From: Leisingera sp. SS27
GTDB taxonomy: Bacteria; Pseudomonadota; Alphaproteobacteria; Rhodobacterales; Rhodobacteraceae
Assembly: GCF_028368855.1 (NCBI RefSeq)
Contig: NZ_JAQNCY010000009.1
Location: 62,001 to 126,000, forward strand
Length of the DNA: 64,000 nt
Direction of reading: 5' to 3'
Part shown: one piece after another, positions 15,766-24,786 of the stretch
How the letters are laid out: every line of letters starts with the position of its first letter
Position numbering within the stretch: position 1 is the first letter of the stretch
Notes under the pieces: model-generated
Database searches by the model: none
Told to the model about the DNA's origin: nothing
What the model saw: only the letters and a program-made list of their open reading frames with translations
Program-made: the position numbers and the translations under genes

Positions 15766-16116
15766 GTGTTCTCCTCACCTTTTGCGGGAATCAGTGTGAT
15801 TCGCCGGGGCACACTGCCGGTGCGCACCTGCGGCCTGCACCTCGCTATTTCTGGGGAGGTACGCGATCCGCAGCCGGTTGGCAATAAAACGTTTGGAAAA
15901 ATGCTGCGTGAAATCATGCGCTTGGGGTGTTGGACCTCGTCATGCGCGACGGCAGTCTTGCAATCAACCGCAAGGGTTGTACACTTTTGCTCAGAGGTTG
16001 AAGACTGATCGCGCTGATGGGGAAACGTGTTTCCGGCAGGCATTGCAAGCTGCCAGAACGGTTTGATTGGTAGAGCGGTCCGGGTTTTGGCCAAAATGAC
16101 AGTTTAGGAGAAACGC
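15766..16116. other. 350-bp divergent intergenic region, no gene seen
   Basis: The spacer carries the promoters for the oxidoreductase (minus) and the HTH regulator (plus). I see no convincing ORF with a ribosome site, no RNA gene and no strong -35/-10 pair. AACC-gcaag-GGTT at about 15969 is a weak dyad. A long leader for the HTH gene is possible. Confidence 0.5.
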
Positions 16117-16488
16117 ATGGCTCATCCCGTAGACGTGCACGTGGGAAAGCGTATCCGTCACCGCCGGTGGCTGATTGGAATGACGCAGCAGCAACTTGCC
16201 GAGCAGGTCGGCATTAAATTCCAGCAAATCCAGAAATATGAAACCGGTGCCAACCGGGTCAGCGCTTCCCGTTTGTGGGATATTTCCGACGCGCTGGAAG
16301 TCCCGGTGAGCTTCTTCTTCGAAGGCTTGCAGGAAGAGGGCAAGGCCCCGGCGGAAAAGGCCTCCGTGCCAGAGGACCTGATGGGTGACAAGGAAGCCCT
16401 TGATCTGGTGCGGTCTTATTACTCGATTCCTGAAAATCAGCGCCGCCGCCTGTTTGAACTGGCCCGCGTGCTGAGCGACGTCGCCTGA
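16117..16488 (+). CDS. XRE-family HTH transcriptional regulator
   Basis: 123 residues. The Cro/C1-type HTH occupies about 9-65: GKRIRHRRWLIGMTQQQLAEQ, then KFQQIQKYETGANRVSASRLWDIS. The C-terminal tail has a conserved-looking motif YYSIPENQRRRLFELARVLS that may mediate dimerisation or phospho-signalling contacts. Proteins of this type are widespread single-copy regulators in alphaproteobacteria; the targets are unknown here. A clear TTAGGAG ribosome site precedes the ATG. A perfect GC-rich palindrome follows at once as its likely terminator. Confidence 0.9.
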   Translation: MAHPVDVHVGKRIRHRRWLIGMTQQQLAEQVGIKFQQIQKYETGANRVSASRLWDISDALEVPVSFFFEGLQEEGKAPAEKASVPEDLMGDKEALDLVRSYYSIPENQRRRLFELARVLSDVA

Positions 16489-16494
16489 GACGGG

Positions 16495-16518
16495 ACAGGG
16501 GCCGGATCCGGCCCCTGT
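16495..16518 (+). terminator. hairpin after the HTH gene
   Basis: A perfect 24-bp palindrome gives a 10-bp GC-rich stem (ACAGGGGCCG and its complement) with a GATC loop, 6 nt after the stop codon. There is no U-tract, so it may be a weak terminator or a 3'-end stabiliser. Confidence 0.55.
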
Positions 16519-16597
16519 AGGGGAATTGCTGCGCGGAACCGGTGAGTGGCGGGGTTTGCGCTTGCAATGAAAGCGCCTGAGTGGCACCCGTTCGGGT

Positions 16598-17398
16598 ATG
16601 ACACAGGCATCACTCACGGACCTCGACGTAGCGAACAGGATGGCAGACGCGGCACGCGCTGCCATCCTGCCGCATTTCAGAACCCCCTCCCTGAATACCG
16701 AGAACAAGCTCGAAAGCGGGTTTGATCCGGTGACCGTGGCCGACCGCGCTGCCGAACAGGCGATGCGTACGGTGCTGGCAGATCTGCGCCCTGATGACGG
16801 CATTTTGGGCGAAGAGTTCGGCGCCGCGGCCGGCAGGTCCGGCCGCACTTGGGTATTGGATCCGATCGACGGCACCCGCGGCTTCATCAGCGGCACACCG
16901 ACCTGGGGAGTGCTGATTGCGCTGGCTGATGACAATGGTCCGTTTCTCGGCGTGATCGACCAGCCTTACACCGGCGAGCGTTTTTGCGGCGGGGCGGAGA
17001 TTGCTGCAATGACAGGTCCGTTGGGTGAAATGCCGCTGCGGACCCGCAGCACTGCTGCACTTTCCGAAGCAATTCTGTTCACCACATTTCCCGAAGTCGG
17101 AACCGAGGACGAACGGGCAGGGTTTGAACGCGTCGCAAAGCAAGCCAAGCTCACGCGCTATGGCATGGATTGCTATGCCTATGCGCTGGTGGCGGCAGGC
17201 CAGGCGGATCTGGTGATCGAGGCGGGTCTCAACGCCTATGATATTCAGGCGCCAATAGCTGTGATCCAGGCGGCGGGCGGCATCGTGACTGACTGGGACG
17301 GAAACCCGGCACACAACGGCGGCCGGGCTCTGGCCGCAGCCAATGCGGATATTCACGCCGCGGCTCTGGAACTGTTGCGGCAGACGCAAGCGGGTTGA
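16598..17398 (+). CDS. inositol-monophosphatase-family phosphatase, HisN-like
   Basis: 266 residues. The lithium-sensitive phosphatase motifs are present: GILGEEFG (metal-binding Glu), WVLDPIDGTRGFI (DPIDGT motif) and NAYDIQAPIAVIQAAGG near the C-terminus, where Asp is the third metal ligand. Best family fit is the histidinol-phosphatase HisN type (SGTPTWGVLIAL and FCGG), which removes phosphate from L-histidinol phosphate in histidine synthesis. Other small phosphate esters are possible. It is cytoplasmic and Mg-dependent. It is transcribed in the same direction as the HTH gene but is separated from it by a hairpin. Confidence 0.85.
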   Translation: MTQASLTDLDVANRMADAARAAILPHFRTPSLNTENKLESGFDPVTVADRAAEQAMRTVLADLRPDDGILGEEFGAAAGRSGRTWVLDPIDGTRGFISGTPTWGVLIALADDNGPFLGVIDQPYTGERFCGGAEIAAMTGPLGEMPLRTRSTAALSEAILFTTFPEVGTEDERAGFERVAKQAKLTRYGMDCYAYALVAAGQADLVIEAGLNAYDIQAPIAVIQAAGGIVTDWDGNPAHNGGRALAAANADIHAAALELLRQTQAG

Positions 17399-17506
17399 AA
17401 CGGGCGGCCCCGGCCTCTAGTTTCAACGAAGGCCGGTTCTTCGCCCGTTTTCCATCGGCCGATCACACATTCCCATGAAGCGGGCTGTCTATTGGAGTGT
17501 GTGGAT

Positions 17507-18844
17507 ATGACAGAGATTCTGATTCAAAACGCCGATACCGTCCTGACGATGGACGATGCCCGCCGTGTGCTGCGCGGTGCGGATGTGCTGATCCGCGGCG
17601 GTGTGATTGCCGGGGTGGGGCAGGGGCTGCAGACCAGCGGCGACGTGGTCTCAGGCCGCGGTTGCGTCGTCACCCCAGGCCTGGTGAACACCCACCACCA
17701 CCTGTACCAGAACCTGACCCGCGCGGTGCCGGGCGGACAGGACGCGCTGCTGTTCGGCTGGCTGCAGACCCTGTACCCGATCTGGTCGCGCTTTGGTCCG
17801 GACGAAATGTTCATCTCCGCCCAGCTGGGTCTTGCCGAACTGGCGCTGTCCGGCTGTACCCTCAGCTCCGACCACCTGTATCTCTACCCCAATGGCTCCC
17901 GGCTGGAGGATACAATCCACGCGGCCCGCGATGTGGGTCTGCGCTTCCACCCCACCCGCGGCGCCATGAGCATCGGCGAAAGCGACGGCGGCCTGCCGCC
18001 GGACAGCCTGGTCGAGGATGAGCGAGCCATTCTCGACGACATGATCCGGGTGGTGGATGCCTTTCATGATCCATCTGAAGGTTCCATGTGCCGTGTAGGC
18101 CTGGCGCCGTGCTCGCCGTTCTCCGTCAGCCGCGAGCTGATGCGGGATGCCGCCCTGCTGGCCCGCGACAAAGGCGTGATGCTGCACACACACCTGGCCG
18201 AGAACGATGAGGATATCGCCTATTCCGAGGCTAACTTCGGCTGCCGCCCCGGCCAATACGCAGAGGAGCTGGGCTGGACCGGCGATGATGTCTGGCACGC
18301 GCATTGTGTTAAGCTTGACGCGCAAGAGATTGATCTCTTTGCCAGAACCCGCACCGGGGTTGCCCATTGCCCGTGTTCCAACTGCCGCCTTGGCAGCGGT
18401 ATTGCGCCAGTGCGTGCAATGCGGGATGCAGGCGTGCCGGTGGGTCTGGGCGTTGACGGTTCTGCCAGCAACGACATGGCCAGCCTCAGCGCCGAGGCGC
18501 GTCAGGCCATGCTGCTGCAACGGGTTGCAAACGGGGCCGACGCTATGAGCGCATATGAAGCGCTGGAAATCGCCACCCGCGGCGGTGCTGACGTGCTGGG
18601 GCGTCCCGACTGCGGCCGGCTCGAGCCGGGAAAGCGCGCCGATATTGCCATCTGGGACACCAGGGGCGTGGCCTCCAGCGGCAGCTGGGACGCCGCCGCC
18701 TTGCTGTTGGCCGGCCCAACCCGGGTCAAACACCTGTTTGTCGAAGGCAGGCAGATCATCCGCGGCGGCGAACTGACGACCTTGGAGCTGCCGCGGCTGA
18801 TCGAACGCCACGGCAAGCTGGCGCACAAGCTGATGGAAGGATGA
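17507..18844 (+). CDS. 8-oxoguanine deaminase (amidohydrolase family)
   Basis: 445 residues of the amidohydrolase superfamily. Metal ligands are seen in VNTHHHLYQN, HTHLAEN, HAHCVKLD and GVDGSASND. The sequence around LSSDHLYLYPNGSRLEDTI, FHPTRGAMSIGESDGGLPPDSL and CPCSNCRLGSGIAPVRAM matches the 8-oxoguanine deaminase group (EC 3.5.4.32), which converts 8-oxoguanine to urate. A triazine-hydrolase-like or cytosine deaminase role is less likely. I chose the ATG at 17507 since the conserved ILIQNADTVLTMD begins soon after. A CAP-domain gene follows after 4 nt, and a guanine deaminase converges from 20.6 kb. Confidence 0.9.
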   Translation: MTEILIQNADTVLTMDDARRVLRGADVLIRGGVIAGVGQGLQTSGDVVSGRGCVVTPGLVNTHHHLYQNLTRAVPGGQDALLFGWLQTLYPIWSRFGPDEMFISAQLGLAELALSGCTLSSDHLYLYPNGSRLEDTIHAARDVGLRFHPTRGAMSIGESDGGLPPDSLVEDERAILDDMIRVVDAFHDPSEGSMCRVGLAPCSPFSVSRELMRDAALLARDKGVMLHTHLAENDEDIAYSEANFGCRPGQYAEELGWTGDDVWHAHCVKLDAQEIDLFARTRTGVAHCPCSNCRLGSGIAPVRAMRDAGVPVGLGVDGSASNDMASLSAEARQAMLLQRVANGADAMSAYEALEIATRGGADVLGRPDCGRLEPGKRADIAIWDTRGVASSGSWDAAALLLAGPTRVKHLFVEGRQIIRGGELTTLELPRLIERHGKLAHKLMEG

Positions 18845-18848
18845 CACA

Positions 18849-19289
18849 ATGAAGAAACGGCAGCTTGGCGCAGCCTTTCTCTTATTGTGGGCAGCCCAGG
18901 CGCAGGCGCAGGACGTGGACCATGCTGCTGCGCTGGCCGGGGTCAACGGGCTGCGTGAAGGCTCCGGCCTGCCGCCGCTGGCTTATTCCGCCGCTCTGGA
19001 ACAGGCCGCGCTGGCCCATGCAGGGGACATGGCGCGCAATGGGTTCTTTTCTCACACCGGCAGCAGCGGCAGCACGCTAGGCACCCGGCTGACGCGCGCT
19101 GGCTACGGCTGGTGCGCGGCGGCCGAGAACATTGCAAAGGGCCAGCCAGGGCTGACTGAAGCGATGGCCAGCTGGCAGGCTTCCCGAGGTCACCGCAAAA
19201 ACATGCTCAGCCGCGAGGTGACCGAGGTCGCCGTCGCCCGCGGCGCGGGCAATATCTGGGTTATGGTGCTGGCCCGCCCGGGCTGCTGA
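18849..19289 (+). CDS. secreted CAP-domain (SCP/PR1-like) protein
   Basis: 146 residues. The first 21 form a Sec signal peptide ending AQAQAQ. The CAP domain follows: LREGSGLPPLAYSAALEQAALAHAGDMA, SHTGSSGSTLGTRLTRAGY, AENIAKG and the late GHRKNMLSREVTEVAVA, with the usual His (GFFSHTG), Glu (AENIA) and His (GHRKNML) cavity residues. Bacterial CAP proteins are periplasmic or secreted and mostly of unknown function. It begins 4 nt after the 8-oxoguanine deaminase stop, so it is probably co-transcribed, which gives no functional link by itself. Confidence 0.9.
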   Translation: MKKRQLGAAFLLLWAAQAQAQDVDHAAALAGVNGLREGSGLPPLAYSAALEQAALAHAGDMARNGFFSHTGSSGSTLGTRLTRAGYGWCAAAENIAKGQPGLTEAMASWQASRGHRKNMLSREVTEVAVARGAGNIWVMVLARPGC

Positions 19290-19299
19290 TCCGGCGCTG

Positions 19300-20595
19300 C
19301 TAGCTGCGCTTGACCGGCTGGCCGCCGATCCAGACCTCGGCAATGGCCCGGTCATCACCCATCATGATGGTCGGGAACACTGCTTCCCACACATCTCCGG
19401 CCCGCCCGGACCGCTGGGCGATGGCTGGGGTGGAGGCCAGGTCCAGCACCACCAGATCTGCTTCCATGCCTGCCGCGATGTTGCCGATCTTGCCTTCCAT
19501 CCGCAGTGCCGTGGCCGATCCTTGCGTCGCCAGCCACAACAGCTGCGCCGCGTGCAGCGGGGTGCCGCGCAGCTGGCCGACCTCATAGGCCGCTGCCATC
19601 GTGCGCAGCATTGAGAAACTCGACCCGCCGCCGGTGTCGGTGGCAAGGCCGATCCGCTGGCCTTCGGCCATCAGTCCTGCCATGTCGAACAGGCCGGAGC
19701 CGATGAAGGTATTGGATGTCGGGCAATGGATCAGCGCCGCACCGAATTCCCGCAGCCGGTGCCGCTCGCGCTCCTCCAGGTGGATTGCATGGCCATACAG
19801 CCCTTTGGCACCGAGAAGGCCGAACTCCTCATAGGTATCCAGGTAATCACGGGCCTGCGGAAACAGCGATTTCACCCACTCGATCTCATCCGTCTGCTCG
19901 CTGAGATGCGTCTGCATCAGGCATTCCGGATGCTTGGCCCACAGCGCCCCCATTGCCTCCAGCTGTTCCGCGGTTGAAGTGGGCGAAAACCGCGGGGTGA
20001 TCGCATATTCCAGCCGGTCCACGCCGTGCCAGCGTGCAATCAGCGCCTCGCTGTCGTCATAGGCTGACTGCGCGGTGTCGCGCAGCCCCTCCGGCGCATT
20101 GCGGTCCATGCAGGTCTTGCCCGCCACCACCCGCTGCCCGCGCACCTGCGCGGCGGAGAAAAGCGCATCCACGCTTTCCGGGTGGATTGTGCAATAGCTG
20201 CAAACCGTTGTGGTGCCGTGGGCTGTGGTCAAGTCCAAGTACCGGCTTGCGATTTCGTCTGCATAGCTGCGGTCGCTGAACCGCATCTCCTCGGGGAAAG
20301 TATAGCTGTTCAGCCAGTCGATGAGCCGCTTGCCCCAGCTAGCAATGATAGCGGTCTGCGGGTAATGCACATGGGCATCGACGAACCCCGCCAGGATCAG
20401 CTTGCCGGCATGATCCACGAGCTCCGCCTCCGGCAGCAGCGCCTGCATCTCTGCCAGCGTGCCGGCGCCCGCAATCTTCCCGTCCTTCAATGCGACGGCT
20501 TCCCGCAGCAGGGTTGCGTCCTCTGGGCGCTCCCCGGAAAAGGGAGAGGCGGCAAAGGCAAGAACTTGCCCCTTCAGGATGAAACCGGTGCCCAT
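19300..20595 (-). CDS. guaD: guanine deaminase
   Basis: 431 residues of the amidohydrolase superfamily. Guanine deaminase converts guanine to xanthine and ammonia with one zinc. Hallmarks are FVDAHVHYPQT (first two His), WLNSYTFPEE, TTTVCSYCTIHPESVDALF, MQTHLSEQTDEIEWVKSLFP, YGHAIHLEE and LATDTGGGSSFSML (metal Asp). The length is normal. It converges on the CAP-domain gene with a 10-nt gap and lies opposite the 8-oxoguanine deaminase, which together give a local purine-salvage or catabolism pair. No xanthine dehydrogenase genes are in the window. Confidence 0.95.
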   Translation of the reverse strand: MGTGFILKGQVLAFAASPFSGERPEDATLLREAVALKDGKIAGAGTLAEMQALLPEAELVDHAGKLILAGFVDAHVHYPQTAIIASWGKRLIDWLNSYTFPEEMRFSDRSYADEIASRYLDLTTAHGTTTVCSYCTIHPESVDALFSAAQVRGQRVVAGKTCMDRNAPEGLRDTAQSAYDDSEALIARWHGVDRLEYAITPRFSPTSTAEQLEAMGALWAKHPECLMQTHLSEQTDEIEWVKSLFPQARDYLDTYEEFGLLGAKGLYGHAIHLEERERHRLREFGAALIHCPTSNTFIGSGLFDMAGLMAEGQRIGLATDTGGGSSFSMLRTMAAAYEVGQLRGTPLHAAQLLWLATQGSATALRMEGKIGNIAAGMEADLVVLDLASTPAIAQRSGRAGDVWEAVFPTIMMGDDRAIAEVWIGGQPVKRS

Positions 20596-20737
20596 GCGCT
20601 GAACCCTTTCCTTGCAAATTGGCTCCGCGCAGGATACCCGCCGAAGGGGTGCGGGTAAATTGCGGCATTGCCATTGTTTTCCAGTGGCGGGCTCTTCTAT
20701 TTTGCACGCAAAGACCAGGAAATACCGGGGGCATCAG

Positions 20738-22126
20738 ATGAGCAGCGGCGACAACATCACCGGCGACCAGTCTCAGGAAGATGCCTATGACCTCGACCGC
20801 AGGATGGTCGCGCAGGTTCTGGACGCGGTGGAGCAGGGCGATCAGCAAACCCTGACAGAGCTGCTGGAAGACCTGCACGCAGCCGACATCGCCGACCTTC
20901 TGGAACAGATCGATTCCGACGACCGGACCAGGCTGATCCGCCTGTATGACCGTGAATTCGACGGCGAGATTCTGTCGGAACTGGATGAAAGCATCCGCGA
21001 AGAAGTCATCGAGATCCTCAACCCGCTGGTGCTGGCCGACGCGGTCCGGGAGATGGACAGCGACGACGTCGTCGACCTGCTGGAAGATCTGGAGGTGCCG
21101 CAGCAGGAAGCCATTCTGGACGCGCTGGAAGACGCTGACAGGGTCGCGGTCGAACAATCGCTAAGCTACCCGGAAAACTCCGCCGGCCGCCTGATGCAGC
21201 GCGAGGTGGTGATGGCGCCCGAGCATTGGAACGTCGGGCAGGCCATTGATTTCATGCGCAACTCCGACGATTTGCCGGAGCAGTTCTATCATGTGGTGCT
21301 GGTCGATCCGCGTCTGCATCCCGTTGGCAATGTCACCCTGGGCCGGATCATGGGCGCCAAGCGCCATGTGACCCTGACTGATCTGGTCGAGGATACCTTC
21401 CAGGTCATTCCCGCCGATCAGGACGAGGAAGACGTTGCCTACGCCTTCAACCAGTACCACCTGATCTCGGCCCCGGTGGTCGATGACGAGGGGCGGCTGG
21501 TCGGCGTGATCACCATCGACGATGCGATGATCGTGCTGGACGAGGAGCACGAGGAAGACATCCTCCGCCTCGCCGGTGTTGGCGAGGAAAGCTCGCTCGC
21601 CGACCGGGTGATCGAGACCACCAAGCGCCGCTTTCCCTGGCTGGCGGTGAACCTGGTGACGGCGGTGCTGGCCTCGCTGGTGATTGCCCAGTTCGAGGCA
21701 GCGATTGCCCAGATCGTGGCGCTGGCCGTGCTGATGCCAATCGTTGCCTCCATGGGCGGCAATGCCGGTACCCAGTCGCTGACCGTTGCGGTGCGCGCCA
21801 TTGCCACCCGCGACCTCACCGGCTCTAACGTCTGGCGCGTTATCCGCCGGGAAGTGCTGGTGGGCCTGGTCAACGGGGTGATCTTTGCCATCGTCATGGG
21901 GCTGGTGGGGCTGGCCTGGTTCGGCTCCCCGATGCTGGGCGTGGTGATTGCCGTCGCTATGGTGGTCAATCTGGTCGTGGCGGGGTTGGCGGGCACGGTG
22001 ATCCCGGTTCTATTGGAGAAAACCGGAATTGACCCGGCGCTGGCCTCCGGCGCATTTGTGACCACAGTGACCGATGTGGTGGGCTTTTTCGCCTTCCTGG
22101 GCCTTGCGGCCGCTCTTTTGCTTTAG
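20738..22126 (+). CDS. mgtE: magnesium transporter MgtE
   Basis: 462 residues. The N-terminal cytoplasmic MgtE_N domain (about 20-125, repeats such as LLEDLHAADIADLLEQ and DVVDLLEDLEVPQQEAILD) is followed by tandem CBS domains (about 130-255, with GVITIDDAMIV) that sense Mg2+. The membrane part has five spans from about 280, including MPIVASMGGNAGTQSLTVAVRA, the pore motif of the family. It is a Mg2+-gated inner-membrane channel. The ATG at 20738 follows a GGGGG ribosome site; upstream in-frame codons are not conserved. The folate gene follows after 9 nt. Confidence 0.95.
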   Translation: MSSGDNITGDQSQEDAYDLDRRMVAQVLDAVEQGDQQTLTELLEDLHAADIADLLEQIDSDDRTRLIRLYDREFDGEILSELDESIREEVIEILNPLVLADAVREMDSDDVVDLLEDLEVPQQEAILDALEDADRVAVEQSLSYPENSAGRLMQREVVMAPEHWNVGQAIDFMRNSDDLPEQFYHVVLVDPRLHPVGNVTLGRIMGAKRHVTLTDLVEDTFQVIPADQDEEDVAYAFNQYHLISAPVVDDEGRLVGVITIDDAMIVLDEEHEEDILRLAGVGEESSLADRVIETTKRRFPWLAVNLVTAVLASLVIAQFEAAIAQIVALAVLMPIVASMGGNAGTQSLTVAVRAIATRDLTGSNVWRVIRREVLVGLVNGVIFAIVMGLVGLAWFGSPMLGVVIAVAMVVNLVVAGLAGTVIPVLLEKTGIDPALASGAFVTTVTDVVGFFAFLGLAAALLL

Positions 22127-22135
22127 GAGACCGCC

Positions 22136-22693
22136 ATGACGGATCTGACTGAAATCAAGGCCGCCGCCCGCAAGGCCGCCTTTGCCCGCCGCAAGGAGGC
22201 TCATGCCCGCAACATTCCCGGCGCCGCAGGCCACCTGTCAGAGGTTCTGGCCGGCTACCGCGGCGTGCCGCTGTCGGGCTACATGCCGATCCGGACTGAG
22301 ATCGACCCGCTGCCCGCGATGGCCGAGGCTGCGGCGCACGGGCCCGTTGGCGTGCCGGTGATCCTGGGCGCGGGGCAGCCGCTGAAGTTCAGCCGCTGGC
22401 AGCCCGAAGGCGCGCTGCGCGAAGGGCCCTTTGGCGCCATGGTGCCTGAGGTCGATGACTTCTTTGAGCCGGAAATCCTGGTTGTCCCGCTGGTCGCCTT
22501 TGACGCCAAGGGCGGGCGGCTCGGCTATGGCGGCGGTTTCTACGACCGCACGCTGGAACTGTTGCGCGGTAAGCGGGGCACGCTGGCCATCGGATTTGCC
22601 TTCGATGGTCAGGAGGCAGAAAACCTGCCATTGGAGCCGACCGACCAACCGCTGGACATGATCGTCACCGAAAGCCGTATTTTGCAGTTCTGA
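22136..22693 (+). CDS. 5-formyltetrahydrofolate cyclo-ligase
   Basis: 185 residues. This enzyme uses ATP to convert 5-formyl-THF into 5,10-methenyl-THF. The N-terminal helix is Lys/Arg-rich (KAAARKAAFARRKEAHARN). The substrate region has LSGYMPIRTEIDP and the C-terminal catalytic motif is LVAFDAKGGRLGYGGGFYDRTL, the classic ATP-binding signature. Length and order fit the MTHFS family. It sits 9 nt behind mgtE and is probably co-transcribed; supply of Mg-ATP is the only obvious link, which is speculative. Confidence 0.93.
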   Translation: MTDLTEIKAAARKAAFARRKEAHARNIPGAAGHLSEVLAGYRGVPLSGYMPIRTEIDPLPAMAEAAAHGPVGVPVILGAGQPLKFSRWQPEGALREGPFGAMVPEVDDFFEPEILVVPLVAFDAKGGRLGYGGGFYDRTLELLRGKRGTLAIGFAFDGQEAENLPLEPTDQPLDMIVTESRILQF

Positions 22694-23024
22694 CGCGCCA
22701 GCGGGCTGCCGGAAAACGATGCAGGCACAGCGGCAGTTCTGAAAGGGCGTAGTTCAAGAACCAGAATGCGCGGCATAGAGGAGCTTTGGTATCCCGCGGA
22801 GTATCGGGCTCTTCCAAGAGCACTGCCCCAAGATGCGGCAAATGGCAGAGCAGTGCGCTTGCGCGCGAATGCGTCTCGCGCGTGCTCCGGGCCGCGACAA
22901 CGTTGCGCCAGTGAATTGCCATAGCCGGTTTTTCAGCGCCCATCCTGCCAAGGCGAACATAAAGTGAAATTGTGAGGACGGACCAGTAAAGCGCCGGAAG
23001 CATGATCCTGCTTCTTCCGCTTGC
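22694..23024. other. 330-bp intergenic region, no gene supported
   Basis: The gap between the cyclo-ligase and the convergent cytochrome c gene contains short open frames in several phases, none with a ribosome site or recognisable motif. One minus-strand frame has WSVLTISLYVRLGRMGAEKP at its start, which might be a decayed membrane-protein fragment. I could not assign it and do not call a gene. Confidence 0.4.
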
Positions 23025-23465
23025 TTAGTTGGTGCCGTTTGCCCTTTGCAGTTCCCGCACATACCGGGTGATGCTCTTGACGTCTCCGTCTGTCAGCCCC
23101 TGTTGCGGAGGCATGCTGCCGAAGTTCCAGTGGTGTGCCCTCACGCCATTGCGGACCGCGCGCAGGAAGGCCGCGTCGCCATGGTGGGATGGTTCATAGA
23201 TCTTGTGAACAAGCGGCGGCCCCATACCGTTGCGCCCCGCGCCATTGTCGCCATGGCATTCGGCGCAGACCGCATCAAAGGCACGCTTGCCGATAACTGC
23301 TGGAGCGCTCAACTCCGGCGGCAATTGGACAGCGGCAAGCGGGGCGCCCGGCTCCAGAACTGTGCGCTGCGTGGTTGCACCTTTTCCGCCTGCGCTGCTG
23401 TACACAAAGTAAGCTGCCGCCGCTGACACGGTTGCGGCAGCTGTAATGGCAATAATTTTCCTCAT
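23025..23465 (-). CDS. small membrane-anchored or periplasmic cytochrome c
   Basis: 146 residues. The N-terminal hydrophobic segment (about 5-23) is a signal or anchor. One c-type heme site CAECH (Cys67, Cys70, His71) and a distal Met118 in FGSMPPQ define a class I mono-heme cytochrome. ITRYVRELQRAN is the C-terminal helix that packs on the N-terminal one. It would carry electrons in the periplasm. It is the last gene of the minus-strand copper-type cluster, 15 nt after the ABC membrane-domain gene, and might accept electrons from or deliver them to the multicopper oxidase or other redox partners; that is inference. Confidence 0.9.
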   Translation of the reverse strand: MRKIIAITAAATVSAAAAYFVYSSAGGKGATTQRTVLEPGAPLAAVQLPPELSAPAVIGKRAFDAVCAECHGDNGAGRNGMGPPLVHKIYEPSHHGDAAFLRAVRNGVRAHHWNFGSMPPQQGLTDGDVKSITRYVRELQRANGTN

Positions 23466-23480
23466 GAGGCTCTCTTTTTC

Positions 23481-24731
23481 TTAGTTGGGGAGTGAAATGC
23501 CGCGCGCGGCAGGAGTTGGGGGAAGGCTGTGCCGGCTTGCTGCAGGCGCCGGCCCGCGTGCCCCGCCGGAGCGGGATGCAAAGGCGCGGATTTCCTGATA
23601 GCGGATCCGCACATCTTCGCTTTGCTGGTAGAAACGGAACAGATCCTTCAACGGAGAGGAGTAATCCTTGTGCGCCGCCAGCATCGCCACAAGCGCACCC
23701 AGCGAAACCCGCTCCTGCAGCACGAAGTAACCGCCCAGCGAATAGAAAAGGAACGGGGTGAGGGCGGTCAGGAAGTTGTTGATGGCCTTGGCCAGAAATT
23801 TCAGCCGGTGAATCTGCAGGCGCAATTGCTGCAGTTGCCGGAAGCCTTGTGAAACAGGCAGCGTGCCTTGGCCTGCCTCCCGCATTTGCTGGTCAAGATG
23901 AACGCCAAGCTGGCGCATCGCTCGGATCCTTTCGCGGGACACGGCATTCACCTGCCGCTGCAGCCGCGGCACGATGATCAGCTGCAGCGGAAGCACCGTA
24001 AGGGCGGCCGCGGCGAGGATCGGATCCTGCACGAACATGAACAGGAGGATTGTCGCCAGGGTGCCGCCCTGCAGCAGCGGAACGGCCAGCAGTTCAGAAG
24101 CAAAGCCGCCGACTGGTTCAACCTCGGCGCCGAGAACCGGCATGATGGCGGGCTGGCGTTGCGCGGGCTGATCCCGCCGCCATTGGCGGTAGACCGCCAG
24201 CCGTATCCGGCGCGCGAAGCGTTCGGCGGCCCGTCCTTTGCAGATGTTAAGCCAGTATTTGTTGAGGCCATTGAGCAAAATTGCCGCCAAATAGGCACCA
24301 CAGAGCAGAAACAGCAGCGAAACTTGTGTAAGCTCATACTGCAGGACCGGAACCGCGCCGTCCTGGCCTTCTAAGACACGGTTCACGATCTGTTTGGGCA
24401 GTTCGAGCGTGAGGTACAGGATCGGCATGGCAGTGAGGCTGAGCAGGACAAGGGCCGCCTGCTGCTTGCCAGTGGCGCGCATTATCTGCCGCGGCAGGCT
24501 GGGCCAATTGCCGGCTGCGTTCAGCACCGGAGGGCGAACATTTGCAGAAGCCGCCTGATGCCGCCTGCGCAGCAGCATGGCCGCGTGGACAGCAAGGGTT
24601 GCCGCCAGCAGCGCAGGGGCAAGAACCAGCACCAGATGCATCATCGGATGCAGCCAGGCCGGCGCGCTGCTGTCGTAGCTGAAACCCAGCGCCGCCGCCG
24701 CGTCATGCGCAAGAGTGTGAAATTCAGGCAT
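23481..24731 (-). CDS. ABC exporter transmembrane domain without ATPase domain
   Basis: 416 residues. An extra N-terminal span (about 28-52) precedes a type I ABC exporter membrane domain of about six helices: QAALVLLSLTAMPILYLTLE, LLFLLCGAYLAAILLNGLNK, ILLFMFVQDPILAAAALTVL and FLFYSLGGYFVLQERVSLGALVAML. The stretch ALVAMLAAHKDYSSPLKDLF is the usual end of such domains. The protein then stops after a Pro/Ala-rich tail where a nucleotide-binding domain would normally begin. No Walker A, signature LSGGQ or Walker B is present here or in the 456 bp downstream. It lies between the cupredoxin and cytochrome c genes. It may pair with an ATPase encoded elsewhere or have lost transport function. Confidence 0.8.
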   Translation of the reverse strand: MPEFHTLAHDAAAALGFSYDSSAPAWLHPMMHLVLVLAPALLAATLAVHAAMLLRRRHQAASANVRPPVLNAAGNWPSLPRQIMRATGKQQAALVLLSLTAMPILYLTLELPKQIVNRVLEGQDGAVPVLQYELTQVSLLFLLCGAYLAAILLNGLNKYWLNICKGRAAERFARRIRLAVYRQWRRDQPAQRQPAIMPVLGAEVEPVGGFASELLAVPLLQGGTLATILLFMFVQDPILAAAALTVLPLQLIIVPRLQRQVNAVSRERIRAMRQLGVHLDQQMREAGQGTLPVSQGFRQLQQLRLQIHRLKFLAKAINNFLTALTPFLFYSLGGYFVLQERVSLGALVAMLAAHKDYSSPLKDLFRFYQQSEDVRIRYQEIRAFASRSGGARGPAPAASRHSLPPTPAARGISLPN

Positions 24732-24786
24732 CGTTTTCTCAGGTCTGTGTACCGGGAGGCGGGGATGGCCCGCCTCCCGTCTTAGC

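Noticed and set aside
23025-23481. Frameshifted ATPase domain after the ABC membrane domain
   Set aside because: I looked for Walker A, LSGGQ and Walker B in the frames after the stop; only cytochrome c is encoded there.
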